Counted from the first letter of the stretch, positions 25,829 to 34,615 are shown. The stretch is DNA of 64,000 nt from Ureibacillus thermophilus (GCF_042657185.1 NZ_JBHSNN010000010.1); one strand, 5' to 3'. Translations and numbers: made by a program. Notes: generated by a model from the sequence alone, not told the origin.

Positions 25829-26275
25829 ATGGTTCAATTTACCTATCGTTTTGAAAAAGTATTGACTGTTCGAGAACAAGAAAAAAAACAGACGGAATCT
25901 GCCTATAATGAAGCAGTTCGTTCCTTTGAAAAAGTTGCGACCAAATTATATGAATTATTAAAGAAAAAAGAAGATTTAATCAATTACCAAAACGAACGTT
26001 TAAAAACGGGGTTAACGGTGGATGAAATTCATCATTTTGCAAAGTTTATAGATAGTTTGGAACATGCCATCGAAGACGTGCAACAAAAAGTCAATCAAGC
26101 TCGAGCAAAAATGCAATGGTATGAACAAAAATTAATAGAAAAAAACTTGGAAGTACGTAAGTATGAAAAAATGCGGGAGAAAGATTTCAGCGCGTTTCAA
26201 GAGGAACAAAATCGCATAGAGGCCCAATTCTTAGATGAGATTTCCTCCCTTATGTACAACAAGAGAACAATTTAG
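25829..26275 (+). CDS. fliJ: Flagellar export protein FliJ
   Basis: FliJ is the coiled-coil central stalk of the FliI ATPase ring and links it to FlhA. The 148-residue product is almost entirely charged alpha-helical coiled coil (FRFEKVLTVREQEKKQTESAYNEA-type start, seen here as YRFEKVLTVREQEKK). Sequence similarity in this family is low, so assignment rests on position after fliI, size and coiled-coil nature. Confidence 0.9.
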   Translation: MVQFTYRFEKVLTVREQEKKQTESAYNEAVRSFEKVATKLYELLKKKEDLINYQNERLKTGLTVDEIHHFAKFIDSLEHAIEDVQQKVNQARAKMQWYEQKLIEKNLEVRKYEKMREKDFSAFQEEQNRIEAQFLDEISSLMYNKRTI

Positions 26276-26283
26276 GTGATTTT

Positions 26284-26898
26284 ATGGCGAACGTTAATAA
26301 AAAAACGAAAAATGAAAAGACAAAAGATGTGGTGGACGAAAAATCACCAGGTTTTTTTCAAAAATTATTTGCTTGGGTGATTATTCCGCTGTTATTTGTC
26401 ATTGCCATTTTGCTGGTCATTGCTCAATTTACGAACACAAATGTATTTGAAAAAGCAACGGAAGTATTGCCGAACAACAGTGAGGAAGAAGCTAAAGGTT
26501 CAGAGGAAATGGAGAAGAAAATCGTTGAATTGAAAGCGGAAATTCAAGAGAAGGATGCCCAAATTGAAAAACTCCAAAAAGAGTTGGACGATGCTTTAGC
26601 CGAAAATGAAAATCAAAAAGCGATACAAGAACAATTGCAACAAAAAATACAAGAACTGGAATCTGGGCAAGAAGAAGCGAAAAAAGATTTAAAAGAGATT
26701 GTAAGTACATATGAAAAAATGCCTGCCAAAGCTGTAGCTCCGATTATTGTGCAAATGAGCGACGAACAGGCGGTGGAAATTTTATCGAATATGAAGCCGG
26801 AAACTCTTTCAGCTGTTTTAGCAAAAATGGATCCGAAAGCTGCTGCACGATATACAGAATTATTATCAACAAAGAAGAATAGAAGTTCAAATTCTTAA
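26284..26898 (+). CDS. ylxF: YlxF, MotE-like membrane coiled-coil protein
   Basis: This 204-residue protein at the ylxF position has a cytoplasmic N terminus, one transmembrane helix (about residues 31-52), a long Glu/Lys/Gln coiled coil (75-140) and a C-terminal MgtE-N-like helical domain (MPAKAVAPIIVQMSDEQAVEIL, then MKPETLSAVLAKMDPKAAARYT). That layout is the one seen in MotE, a chaperone for motor proteins in Gram-negative bacteria. The role in Bacillales is not well defined. It lies between fliJ and fliK. Confidence 0.85.
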   Translation: MANVNKKTKNEKTKDVVDEKSPGFFQKLFAWVIIPLLFVIAILLVIAQFTNTNVFEKATEVLPNNSEEEAKGSEEMEKKIVELKAEIQEKDAQIEKLQKELDDALAENENQKAIQEQLQQKIQELESGQEEAKKDLKEIVSTYEKMPAKAVAPIIVQMSDEQAVEILSNMKPETLSAVLAKMDPKAAARYTELLSTKKNRSSNS

Positions 26899-26917
26899 GG
26901 TGAAAGGAGGTGAAACA

Positions 26918-28369
26918 ATGAACATTGGAGCATTTTCCTTTGCTATTCATCAACTTCCATCCATTAGCGCAGGAAAGTTAAATCAACCGTCCAATAAAGG
27001 GGATAGTAAATTTGGAAACATATTTAGCAGCATGGTTGCGAATAACACGAAAGAAGTAGATGTTCAACGGACTGCTGAAGTTCAAGAATTGCTTGAGGAA
27101 AATTCCTTTGAAGGGGTTTTGGAACTACTAGGGATCTCCTATGATGAAGGGTTGTTTATAGTATCTCAAGGTGAAGAAGAAAAAGCTGTTTCTATAGATG
27201 AAGTGTTAGAAAATTTGGACAATCTTTTATCTTTATTAAATATCAATCGAGAGCAATTAAACGAAATCCTTCAGCTAATTTTAGGACAAGAAGTGTCAAT
27301 CAACAATCTTTCGGATTTCATTCAATTCATTAATGAACAACCTCAATTATCAGCTGATATTGCTTTAACCATTCTTGGAAAAGATAAGGACAACCAAAAA
27401 GTTGCTGTTCAATTGCTGCAGTTGATGAAATTGGTGGAAATCATCTGTAAAGAATATTCTAATTCACAACAATCATCACTTTTGTTATCTGAAAATAACA
27501 ATGAATTTAAGCTGCAAAGAAAACAACCAGCAAATATATTTCAAACGGTGGATAAAGTGTCAGAAAACGAACAATCAACAAAGCCAATTTCCGGTGTAAA
27601 AGCGGTATTGCAAAATGTCGAAAACTTGATTTCAATAGAGGGTACAAGTTCATCTGGAAAATTTTCTTTGGAAGGTTTTGAACAAGTAGTGCAGCAAGTA
27701 AAAACAACAATGGAAAATTCTGCTTCCACTTTGCCAAACACAATGTTGCAGCCGAATTCGGAAACAAAAACTGTAGAGGGTACAAGCTCATCTGGAAAAT
27801 TTTCTTTGGAAGGTTTTGAACAAGTAGTGCAGCAAGCAAAAACAAGAATGGAAAATTCTGCTTCCACTTTGCCAAACACAATGTTGCAGCCGAATTCGGA
27901 AACAAAAACTGTAACGATTACATTACCGAATACTAATCAGACTTCTCAAGCAGAGTCGCTCGTAAAACAAATTGAAGCATTGTTGCAGCGCAGCCAGATG
28001 GCCAATACCCAAGGAACATCAAAAATATTAATCAAACTCCATCCTGAAAATTTAGGCTCTATTCGCATTGAATTAGTGCATCGGGAAGGCGCAATTACTG
28101 CAAGACTTCTAGCTTCTACTTCCCAAGCTAAAGAATTGCTTGACAGCCAAGTTCATCAGTTAAAGCAAGCCTTTGTCCAACAAAACATTCAGCTCGAACG
28201 CATCGATATTTTACAAAGTTTGCAAGAGTCAGATTTGCGCGAACAAAGCTTCTTTAACAATATGTTCAATGGAAGAGAGCGGCAAGAAAAAGAGGAACAA
28301 CATTCAGAAGAGAAGCAAGAGGAAGAATCAAAATCCTTCAAAGATTATTTGATAGATGAGGAGGTGTAG
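26918..28369 (+). CDS. fliK: Flagellar hook-length control protein FliK
   Basis: FliK is the secreted ruler that measures hook length and switches FlhB export specificity. The 483-residue protein has a long helical/low-complexity ruler and a C-terminal Flg_hook domain (LIKLHPENLGSIRIELVHREGAITARLLAS, about 368-430), then an acidic Glu-rich tail. Residues 241-332 are two near-identical 46-residue tandem copies, encoded at 27638-27775 and 27776-27913. The ATG at 26918 follows AAAGGAGGTG; an earlier in-frame GTG at 26900 lies before that site. Confidence 0.95.
   Translation: MNIGAFSFAIHQLPSISAGKLNQPSNKGDSKFGNIFSSMVANNTKEVDVQRTAEVQELLEENSFEGVLELLGISYDEGLFIVSQGEEEKAVSIDEVLENLDNLLSLLNINREQLNEILQLILGQEVSINNLSDFIQFINEQPQLSADIALTILGKDKDNQKVAVQLLQLMKLVEIICKEYSNSQQSSLLLSENNNEFKLQRKQPANIFQTVDKVSENEQSTKPISGVKAVLQNVENLISIEGTSSSGKFSLEGFEQVVQQVKTTMENSASTLPNTMLQPNSETKTVEGTSSSGKFSLEGFEQVVQQAKTRMENSASTLPNTMLQPNSETKTVTITLPNTNQTSQAESLVKQIEALLQRSQMANTQGTSKILIKLHPENLGSIRIELVHREGAITARLLASTSQAKELLDSQVHQLKQAFVQQNIQLERIDILQSLQESDLREQSFFNNMFNGRERQEKEEQHSEEKQEEESKSFKDYLIDEEV
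27638..27913 (+). repeat. 138-bp tandem duplication inside fliK
   Basis: Two adjacent 138-bp copies (27638-27775 and 27776-27913) differ at only about three positions and keep the reading frame. Each encodes 46 residues beginning EGTSSSGKFSLEGFEQVVQQ. The near-identity indicates a recent duplication. Confidence 0.95.
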
Positions 28370-28372
28370 GAT

Positions 28373-29041
28373 ATGGCGGAAATGTCAGCAATCACAAGCG
28401 ATTTATATTTATCTAATATCAAAAAAGTTCAGAAACAAACTGGTAACTCAGTACTAGGAAAAGATGACTTTTTAAAACTATTAATCACACAGCTGCAACA
28501 TCAAGATCCAACGAACCCTGTGGATGATAAAGAATTTATTGCCCAAATGGCCCAGTTCTCAACATTGGAACAAATGCAAAACATGACAAAAGTAATGGAA
28601 GATTTGCTTGAATCGCAACAGGAGACACAATTGATTTCATACATAAATTTAGTGGGCAAAAAAGTAACTTGGCATGAAATTACGGATAAATTGGATGAAA
28701 AAGGGATGCCTATTACTAATGAAGGCCAAGGGGTCATTTCAGAAGTGAAATTTAAAGACGGCTCTCCAGTCTTTGTATTAGAAGACGGAAAAGAGCTGAC
28801 ACCAAGCAATATCTCATCGGTAGCAGATGGCAAATCGAATACTTCAAAGGATTCTGTTTCTCAAAACCCTCTTGTGGAAGCAAGTATGCTGATTGGAAAA
28901 ACAGTGAAATATCAAGATGAAAATGGACATTTTCTTGAGGGAAAGATTGAATCTGTTACAACAAACAATCGAGTCATTGAATATATCTTAGATAACCAAC
29001 TTCGCTTAAAGAAAGAACAATTAGAGATTGTGGATAAATAA
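28373..29041 (+). CDS. flgD: Flagellar hook assembly scaffold FlgD
   Basis: FlgD caps the growing hook so FlgE subunits can assemble. The 222-residue protein has the conserved N-terminal export and cap region (LGKDDFLKLLITQLQHQDPTNP, EFIAQMAQFSTLEQMQNM) and a C-terminal Ig-like/tudor part (VGKKVTWHEITDK; GKTVKYQDENGHFLEGKIESV). It follows fliK by three bases. Confidence 0.96.
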   Translation: MAEMSAITSDLYLSNIKKVQKQTGNSVLGKDDFLKLLITQLQHQDPTNPVDDKEFIAQMAQFSTLEQMQNMTKVMEDLLESQQETQLISYINLVGKKVTWHEITDKLDEKGMPITNEGQGVISEVKFKDGSPVFVLEDGKELTPSNISSVADGKSNTSKDSVSQNPLVEASMLIGKTVKYQDENGHFLEGKIESVTTNNRVIEYILDNQLRLKKEQLEIVDK

Positions 29042-29054
29042 GGTTGGCGATTAT

Positions 29055-29423
29055 ATGCACAGAATCCAATTTCAACACATACCATTACAATCGGTTCTGG
29101 GGAAGCAAAGCACAAAATTAACAGAAAAAAAGTCTACAAGTTTCAGTGAGCAATTTGAGCACGCGAAAAATGAGCTGAAAATCAGCAAGCATGCCAATGA
29201 ACGAATTCGCGAGCGAAATATCCAGATTTCAGAACAAGAATGGAAAAAAGTCAGCGATAAAGTAATGGAAGCCCGTTCAAAAGGAATCATGCAGCCGCTT
29301 GTATTAATGGATCAAGCAGCGATAATCATCAGTGCGAAAAATGGAACAGTTATAACCGTTTTGGAGCGGGATGAAGCAAAAGAACAATTATTTACAAATA
29401 TTGATGGAACTATTGTGTTATAA
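29055..29423 (+). CDS. Flagellar operon protein of the TIGR02530 type
   Basis: This 122-residue soluble protein sits between flgD and flgE, the position of the conserved but uncharacterised flagellar operon protein family TIGR02530. The signature is visible as ISKHANERIRERNIQISEQEW, then VMEARSKGIMQPLVLMDQAAIIISAKNGTVITVLER. No membrane or signal segment is present. I start at the ATG at 29055, just after the flgD stop; an in-frame ATG at 29028 lies within flgD. A role in hook assembly is inferred from position only. Confidence 0.83.
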   Translation: MHRIQFQHIPLQSVLGKQSTKLTEKKSTSFSEQFEHAKNELKISKHANERIRERNIQISEQEWKKVSDKVMEARSKGIMQPLVLMDQAAIIISAKNGTVITVLERDEAKEQLFTNIDGTIVL

Positions 29424-29511
29424 GGCAGGACCATTTTGGATGCCTTTGTTTGCGGACTGACAGAAGCAAACGAAATATGATGATGATAATTTGAAAGGAG
29501 AAGGATCATTT

Positions 29512-30576
29512 ATGCTACGTTCAATGTACTCTGCGATTTCAGGTGTGCGTAACCACCAAACAAAATTAGATGTAATTGGGAACAATATTTCCAATGTGAA
29601 TACACATGGATTTAAGAAAAGCAGAACGATATTTAAGGAAATGGTTTCACAAAATATAGGCAGTGCTTCAGCCGCTACTGCAACTCGAGGCGGTGTCAAC
29701 CCAAAACAAGTGGGATTAGGATCTACAATGGCTGCTATTGATACAATTCACTCAACAGGTTCCTTGCAATCCACTGCTCGCACCCTTGATTTAGCGATTT
29801 CAGGGGACGGATATTTTATGGTGGCGGATGCTGCAGAAGTGTTTGAGCGTTATAAAACAAGTTCCCCTGATACTCCAGAAAATCCCGTAGATTCAGATTC
29901 AGATTCAGATTCAGATTCAGGTGTTGGTGGGACAAACTTTACAAATGTTCTATATACTAGAGCAGGAAATTTTTACATGGATGATGAAGGATATCTTGTA
30001 AACGCGGAAGGGAAATATTTAGTTGGAGTTGCTCCAGTAGTTTCAGATCAAAATAATGACAGTGTTATCGATTCACTAGACTTCCCAACAAAACCAGATT
30101 TAACTAATACAAGTGAAGATTTGTCACCACATCCTGATAGTGGAGATACAGATACAAAATGGAATTTGCCGGTAGATAGCACTGGGGATGATATTGTATA
30201 CCAACCAATTCGAATTCCAGCAGATGCCACTGAAATGAGCATTGGCCAAGATGGTACAGTAACATTTGTTGATGCAAACGGTGATTTAAAATGGGCAGGT
30301 CAAATTGTGTTGGCAAAATTCTCTAATGCCAGTGGTTTACAAAAAGTTGGAAGCAACTATTATACAGCAACTACGAACTCAGGGGATCCATACCTTCAAA
30401 CTCCTACAGTTGCTGGTATTGGTTCCATTGAATCCGGCTTCCTTGAAATGTCCAACGTAGACCTTTCTGAAGAATTTACTGAAATGATCGTGGCGCAGCG
30501 CGGTTTCCAAGCAAATACTCGCGTAATTACAACTTCCGATCAAATTTTAGAAGAATTAGTGAACTTAAAACGATAA
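29512..30576 (+). CDS. flgE: Flagellar hook protein FlgE
   Basis: FlgE is the hook subunit. The 354-residue protein has the N-terminal MLRSMYSAISGVRNHQTKLDVIGNNISNVNT motif and the C-terminal SNVDLSEEFTEMIVAQRGFQANTRVITTSDQILEELVNLKR motif. The variable middle is long and acidic compared with the 264-residue B. subtilis protein, and contains five Asp-Ser dipeptides (residues 127-136) encoded by (GATTCA)5 at 29890-29919. The ATG at 29512 fits the family; AAAGGAG is 11 bases upstream, slightly far. Confidence 0.95.
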   Translation: MLRSMYSAISGVRNHQTKLDVIGNNISNVNTHGFKKSRTIFKEMVSQNIGSASAATATRGGVNPKQVGLGSTMAAIDTIHSTGSLQSTARTLDLAISGDGYFMVADAAEVFERYKTSSPDTPENPVDSDSDSDSDSGVGGTNFTNVLYTRAGNFYMDDEGYLVNAEGKYLVGVAPVVSDQNNDSVIDSLDFPTKPDLTNTSEDLSPHPDSGDTDTKWNLPVDSTGDDIVYQPIRIPADATEMSIGQDGTVTFVDANGDLKWAGQIVLAKFSNASGLQKVGSNYYTATTNSGDPYLQTPTVAGIGSIESGFLEMSNVDLSEEFTEMIVAQRGFQANTRVITTSDQILEELVNLKR

Positions 30577-30626
30577 TCAATCTAGTAATCTTTTAACTTA
30601 CTAGTCTTTAGATTATTTTAAAGAAA

Positions 30627-30670
30627 AGGAGGGTCGGGCCGGCTCTTTCCTACCCGGCCCTATTTCAATG
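30627..30670 (+). promoter_or_regulatory. Ribosome binding site and start of swrD separated by a GC hairpin
   Basis: AGGAGG (30627-30632) is 35 bases from the swrD ATG (30668). Between them GGGCCGG (30636-30642) pairs perfectly with CCGGCCC (30654-30660). With this hairpin folded only about ten unpaired bases remain between the ribosome binding site and the ATG, a normal spacing. There is no nearer ribosome binding site. The hairpin could alternatively be a weak terminator after flgE, but it lacks a T tract. Confidence 0.6.
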
Positions 30671-30889
30671 ATTGAATTAACAAAATTGAATGGAAAAACC
30701 TTTTCAGTGAATGCATTATACATAGAGACGGTCGAATCTTTTCCGGATACAACCATCACACTGACGAATGGCCGTAAATTTATAGTAAAAGAATCGGAAG
30801 AAGAGGTAAGGAGAAAGGTGACGGATTATTACCGCACAATTCAAGTCCTTTCTAACCCCCATCTACGAGGTGAAGAAGATGAAGAATAA
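30668..30889 (+). CDS. swrD: Swarming motility protein SwrD (FlbD/YlzI family)
   Basis: SwrD is a small cytoplasmic protein that raises flagellar motor power and is needed for swarming in B. subtilis. The 73-residue product starts MIELTKLNGKTFSVNALYIE, the conserved FlbD-family opening, which fixes the start at 30668, and continues with ETVESFPDTTITLTNGRKFIVKES. It lies between flgE and fliL, overlapping fliL by 11 bases. The ribosome binding site is unusually far and hairpin-bridged. Confidence 0.9.
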   Translation: MIELTKLNGKTFSVNALYIETVESFPDTTITLTNGRKFIVKESEEEVRRKVTDYYRTIQVLSNPHLRGEEDEE

Positions 30890-31307
30890 TAAACTGTTGA
30901 CGGTTATGTTGATTATTTTGGTATCCATCACGTTAATCGGGGTTGTCCTTTTTGTTGTCATCACTCAAATGAATAAACAATCGTCAACCCTTGAACCAAG
31001 TATTGATGATATTCTAGAGTCAAGTGTAGATATCCCTGAACTCACGACAAATTTAGCGGATGGACAATTTATTCGAATCGAATTGAAAATCCAAACAGAT
31101 AGCAAAAAGGCAGCGGAAGAACTAACAAAACGCGACTTCCAAACTAAAAATATTATTATAGAAGAACTTGCTGAAATGACTGAAGAAAACTTAAAAGGAA
31201 AAGAAGGAATTATTCTTTTAGAAAACACCATTAAAGCCCGATTAAATGAATTGATGCAAGAGGGTGAAGTGCAACAAGTATATATTACCTCCTACATCAT
31301 TCAGTAA
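30879..31307 (+). CDS. fliL: Flagellar basal body-associated protein FliL
   Basis: FliL is a single-pass membrane protein that associates with the stator and supports torque. The 142-residue product has one N-terminal transmembrane helix (about residues 7-28) and a periplasmic domain with TTNLADGQFIRIELKIQTDS and RLNELMQEGEVQQVYITSYIIQ. I use the ATG at 30879 because GAGG lies eight bases upstream; the in-frame GTG at 30870 overlaps that site. It starts inside the end of swrD. Confidence 0.92.
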   Translation: MKNNKLLTVMLIILVSITLIGVVLFVVITQMNKQSSTLEPSIDDILESSVDIPELTTNLADGQFIRIELKIQTDSKKAAEELTKRDFQTKNIIIEELAEMTEENLKGKEGIILLENTIKARLNELMQEGEVQQVYITSYIIQ

Positions 31308-31335
31308 AGAACCTTGTTGAAATGGAGGTGGACCA

Positions 31336-32331
31336 ATGTCTGGCGATATACTATCCCAATCGGAAATCGATGCTCTGCTTTCCGCCCTTTCTACAGGAGA
31401 AATGTCTGCTGATGAAATGAAAGCAGAGGAAGAAAAGAAAAAAGTAAAAGTTTATGATTTCAAGCGCGCCTTGCGTTTTTCAAAGGATCAAATCCGCAGT
31501 TTGACGCGGATTCATGAAAACTTTGCTCGATTATTAACAACGTTCTTCTCTGCTCAACTTAGAAACTATGTACAAATTTCTGTCGCATCGGTGGATCAAA
31601 TCCCATTTGAAGAGTTTGTTCGATCTATTCCAAATATGACATTAATAAATGTATTTGAAGTGCCGCCATTAGATGGTAATATTTTAATGGAGATTAATCC
31701 GAATATTGCTTATTCTATGTTGGATCGACTAATGGGGGGCAGCGGAACAAGTTATTCAAATGTGGCTAATTTGACAGAGATTGAACAAAAAATCATGACA
31801 AATTTATTTGAAAGAGCCTTTGAAAATTTAAGGGAAGCGTGGGAAAATATTGTTGAAATTGATCCAATGCTTGTTGAATTGGAAGTTAATCCACAATTTT
31901 TGCAGATGATTTCGCCAAATGAAACAGTTATTGTAATTACAATGAATACAGTGATTGGTGAAACATCAGGAATGATTAACATATGTATTCCGCATGTTGT
32001 ATTAGAGCCTATTGTACATAATTTATCGGTGCAATATTGGATGCAATCAAATACAAAAGAGCCTACAGAAGCGCAAAAGAAAGCATTGGAAACAAAAGTG
32101 AAAAAATCTGATTTGGAGCTGATTGTCGAACTGGGAACATCTACAATTACCATCGAAGAATTTTTAATGATGAATATTGGCGATGTAATCCAGCTTGACA
32201 AGAAAATCAACGAGCCATTGATTCTTAAAATTGGAGATATTCCAAAGTTTACAGTACAACCTGGAAAATTAAAGAAAAAAATGGCAGTTCAAATTATTGA
32301 GTCTTTGAATGGAGGAGAAGAAGATGAATGA
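31336..32331 (+). CDS. fliM: Flagellar motor switch protein FliM
   Basis: FliM is the C-ring component that binds phosphorylated CheY. The 331-residue protein has the N-terminal CheY-binding peptide ILSQSEIDALLSAL, the CheC-like middle domain (about 50-230) and a C-terminal SpoA/FliN-like domain (ELGTSTITIEEFLMMNIGDVIQLDKK). It overlaps fliY by eight bases. Confidence 0.97.
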   Translation: MSGDILSQSEIDALLSALSTGEMSADEMKAEEEKKKVKVYDFKRALRFSKDQIRSLTRIHENFARLLTTFFSAQLRNYVQISVASVDQIPFEEFVRSIPNMTLINVFEVPPLDGNILMEINPNIAYSMLDRLMGGSGTSYSNVANLTEIEQKIMTNLFERAFENLREAWENIVEIDPMLVELEVNPQFLQMISPNETVIVITMNTVIGETSGMINICIPHVVLEPIVHNLSVQYWMQSNTKEPTEAQKKALETKVKKSDLELIVELGTSTITIEEFLMMNIGDVIQLDKKINEPLILKIGDIPKFTVQPGKLKKKMAVQIIESLNGGEEDE

Positions 32332-33562
32332 TGATATGCTCTCCCAAGAAGAAATCGATGCCCTTTTAAGGGGGGAACCAATAGATGATTCATCAAATTC
32401 AGCTTCTGACGCGAATTTGAATGTTGAAGATTATCTAACGGATATAGAACGTGATGCGTTAGGCGAATTAGGAAATATATCATTCGGGAGTTCTGCAACT
32501 GCATTATCTGCGCTGCTAGGACAAAAGGTGGAAATTACAACTCCTGTTGTAACAGTTATTAATCGCAACAATTTAGAACAAGAGTTTCCACATCCCTATA
32601 TAGCTGTACAAGTTGAATATACGGCTGGTTTAAGTGGAGCAAATTTATTAGTCATTAAACAATCGGATGCGGCGATTATTGCCGATTTAATGCTTGGAGG
32701 CGATGGCCGCAATCCAAATCCGGACTTAGGAGAAATTCAATTAAGCGCTGTACAAGAAGCAATGAATCAAATGATGGGTTCTGCTGCCACATCCATGTCT
32801 ACAGTATTTAACAAAAAAGTCGATATTTCTCCACCTTCCCTTGCTTTATTGAATATTAAGGAAAAAGAAGGGGAAGAAAGCATTCCGAGTGACGAAATAT
32901 TAGTAAAAGTTTCATTCCGTTTGCTCATTGGAGATTTAGTCGATTCATCAATCATGGAATTATTGCCGCTTGAATTTAGTAAAAAGCTTGTGCAAACTTT
33001 GCTTGGACAAAGTGAGGCTTCGCAATCATCCGAAACAGCGAGCCAACCTGAACCGATGCAACAAACTGCTGCGCCAAGTCCTTCTGTTCAAAAAGAACAA
33101 CCTGCACCTACTCAAATGCCGCAAAGCAATGTGGCTCAATGGCAGCAGCCAACTCAACAGCCGCATCAACCTGCATACGAGCAGGCTGCAACTGTTCAGG
33201 AAGTTCCAAGCTTTACTGGATATGCACAACCAAAACAGCCGGTGAATGTGCAACAAGCAGAATTTGCTAGCTTCGAACAACCGAAGATGTCGGAAACAGA
33301 AGCACGCAATTTAAATATGTTGCTTGATATACCTTTGCAAGTAACCGTTGAGTTAGGACGTACAAAACATTCAGTAAAAGAAATCTTACAATTAACTTCA
33401 GGTTCCATCATTGAGTTGAATCGTCTTGCTGGTGAGCCAGTCGATATTCTCGTAAACAACCGCCTTATTGCTAAAGGAGAAGTTGTGGTAATTGATGAAA
33501 ACTTTGGAGTGAGAATAACTGACATCATCAGTCAATCAGAACGCATCAATAATTTAAGATAA
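32324..33562 (+). CDS. fliY: Flagellar switch phosphatase FliY (FliN fused to a CheC-type domain)
   Basis: FliY is the Gram-positive C-ring protein combining a CheY-P phosphatase with FliN. The 412-residue protein has an N-terminal LSQEEIDALLRG peptide like that of FliM, a CheC-type domain with two acidic/Asn helices (ERDALGELGNISFGSSATAL; VQEAMNQMMGSAATSM), a Gln/Pro-rich linker of about 90 residues (230-320) and a C-terminal FliN domain (LDIPLQVTVELGRTKHSVKEIL). The ATG at 32324 is chosen because GGAGGAG lies just upstream; an in-frame ATG at 32309 overlaps that site. Confidence 0.96.
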   Translation: MNDDMLSQEEIDALLRGEPIDDSSNSASDANLNVEDYLTDIERDALGELGNISFGSSATALSALLGQKVEITTPVVTVINRNNLEQEFPHPYIAVQVEYTAGLSGANLLVIKQSDAAIIADLMLGGDGRNPNPDLGEIQLSAVQEAMNQMMGSAATSMSTVFNKKVDISPPSLALLNIKEKEGEESIPSDEILVKVSFRLLIGDLVDSSIMELLPLEFSKKLVQTLLGQSEASQSSETASQPEPMQQTAAPSPSVQKEQPAPTQMPQSNVAQWQQPTQQPHQPAYEQAATVQEVPSFTGYAQPKQPVNVQQAEFASFEQPKMSETEARNLNMLLDIPLQVTVELGRTKHSVKEILQLTSGSIIELNRLAGEPVDILVNNRLIAKGEVVVIDENFGVRITDIISQSERINNLR

Positions 33563-33596
33563 AGTAATAAGATAGAGAAAATGGAGGAATCTAGCT

Positions 33597-33959
33597 ATGT
33601 CAAAAAGAATTTTGATTGTTGACGATGCAGCATTTATGCGCATGATGATCAAGGATATTTTAACTAAGAATGGTTACGAAGTAGTGGCTGAAGCTTCAGA
33701 TGGTATGCAAGCTGTAGAAAAATATCTTGAATTGCATCCAGACTTAGTCACAATGGATATCACAATGCCTGAAATGGACGGTATTACAGCGTTGAAAAAA
33801 ATTAAAGAAGTCGATCCAAATGCTGTTGTCATCATGTGTTCGGCTATGGGTCAACAAGCGATGGTTATCGACGCAATCCAAGCGGGTGCAAAGGACTTTA
33901 TTGTAAAACCTTTCCAAGCTGATCGTGTAATTGAAGCAATAAAAAAAGCAATAGGTTGA
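33597..33959 (+). CDS. cheY: Chemotaxis response regulator CheY
   Basis: CheY is a single-domain response regulator that, when phosphorylated by CheA, binds FliM; in Bacillus this promotes counterclockwise rotation (smooth runs). The 120-residue protein has the acidic pocket DD at 9-10, phospho-acceptor Asp54 (LVTMDITMPEMDG), the conserved Ser of MCSAMG and Lys105 region (IVKPF). It lies between fliY and fliZ as in B. subtilis. GGAGG precedes the ATG. Confidence 0.97.
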   Translation: MSKRILIVDDAAFMRMMIKDILTKNGYEVVAEASDGMQAVEKYLELHPDLVTMDITMPEMDGITALKKIKEVDPNAVVIMCSAMGQQAMVIDAIQAGAKDFIVKPFQADRVIEAIKKAIG

Positions 33960-33967
33960 TTGGAAAG

Positions 33968-34615
33968 ATGAAAAGATTTTATAAAAAAATAGAACTGGCA
34001 CTTATATTATTATCCATGTTTCTATTAATTTTTCCGACACAGTTGGCTTCTGCAAATTCCAATAATAAGACAGTGAGCGATATGTATTCAGATAATCCCG
34101 AATTGCATACGGAGGATACTACAGCTGTCGGGGAGACAGCTGTAGGTCTTACAGCGTGGGATTATATAAAAATGCTTCTTACCCTTCTTTTTGTGCTTGT
34201 TTTATTGATTTGGGTTTTAAAATTCATCAGTAAAAAAAGCGCACATTTCCAACAAAACAATATTGTACGCAATTTAGGGGGGATTTCCCTCGGTTCTCAA
34301 AAATCTGTTCAAATTTTGCAGATAGGAGATGCATTATACATCGTTGGAGTAGGAGAAAATGTAGAGCTCCTAAAAGAAATTAATGAACCAGAGGAAATTG
34401 AAAAGCTATTGAGTTATTACAATGAAAAACAAACTTTAACATCAAGTACTCCATACATTACGGAATTGTTGAAAAAATTGAAAGGGCAGTCCAAAAAAAG
34501 CGACAATGAATCCAACTCGGATTTTGGAAATATGTTCAACGAGCGTTTATCTGAAATTCATAAGGTGCGCCGCGATGAGCTAGAAAAATGGAAGGAAAAG
34601 GAGCACGATAAATAA
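33968..34615 (+). CDS. fliZ: Flagellar biosynthetic protein FliZ (FliO family)
   Basis: FliO/FliZ is a membrane protein that helps assemble the FliP pore of the export gate. The product has a signal-like N terminus (residues 1-28, ending LASANS), an extracytoplasmic segment, one transmembrane helix (about 62-82) and a cytoplasmic domain with VRNLGGISLGSQKSVQILQIGDALYIVGVG typical of FliO. The start is uncertain: ATG at 33968 (used here, 215 residues) or TTG at 33956, which overlaps the cheY stop as TTGA. It shares one base with the fliP start. Confidence 0.88.
   Translation: MKRFYKKIELALILLSMFLLIFPTQLASANSNNKTVSDMYSDNPELHTEDTTAVGETAVGLTAWDYIKMLLTLLFVLVLLIWVLKFISKKSAHFQQNNIVRNLGGISLGSQKSVQILQIGDALYIVGVGENVELLKEINEPEEIEKLLSYYNEKQTLTSSTPYITELLKKLKGQSKKSDNESNSDFGNMFNERLSEIHKVRRDELEKWKEKEHDK

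Noticed and set aside
27507..27905. Minus-strand open frames opposite the fliK duplication, which also show an internal protein repeat
   Set aside because: The repeat is inherited from the fliK coding strand; codon bias and operon context support only the + strand gene.
33026..33280. Open frames on both strands over the Gln/Pro-rich linker of fliY
   Set aside because: They are shadows of the low-complexity linker, with no ribosome binding site and no recognisable protein.
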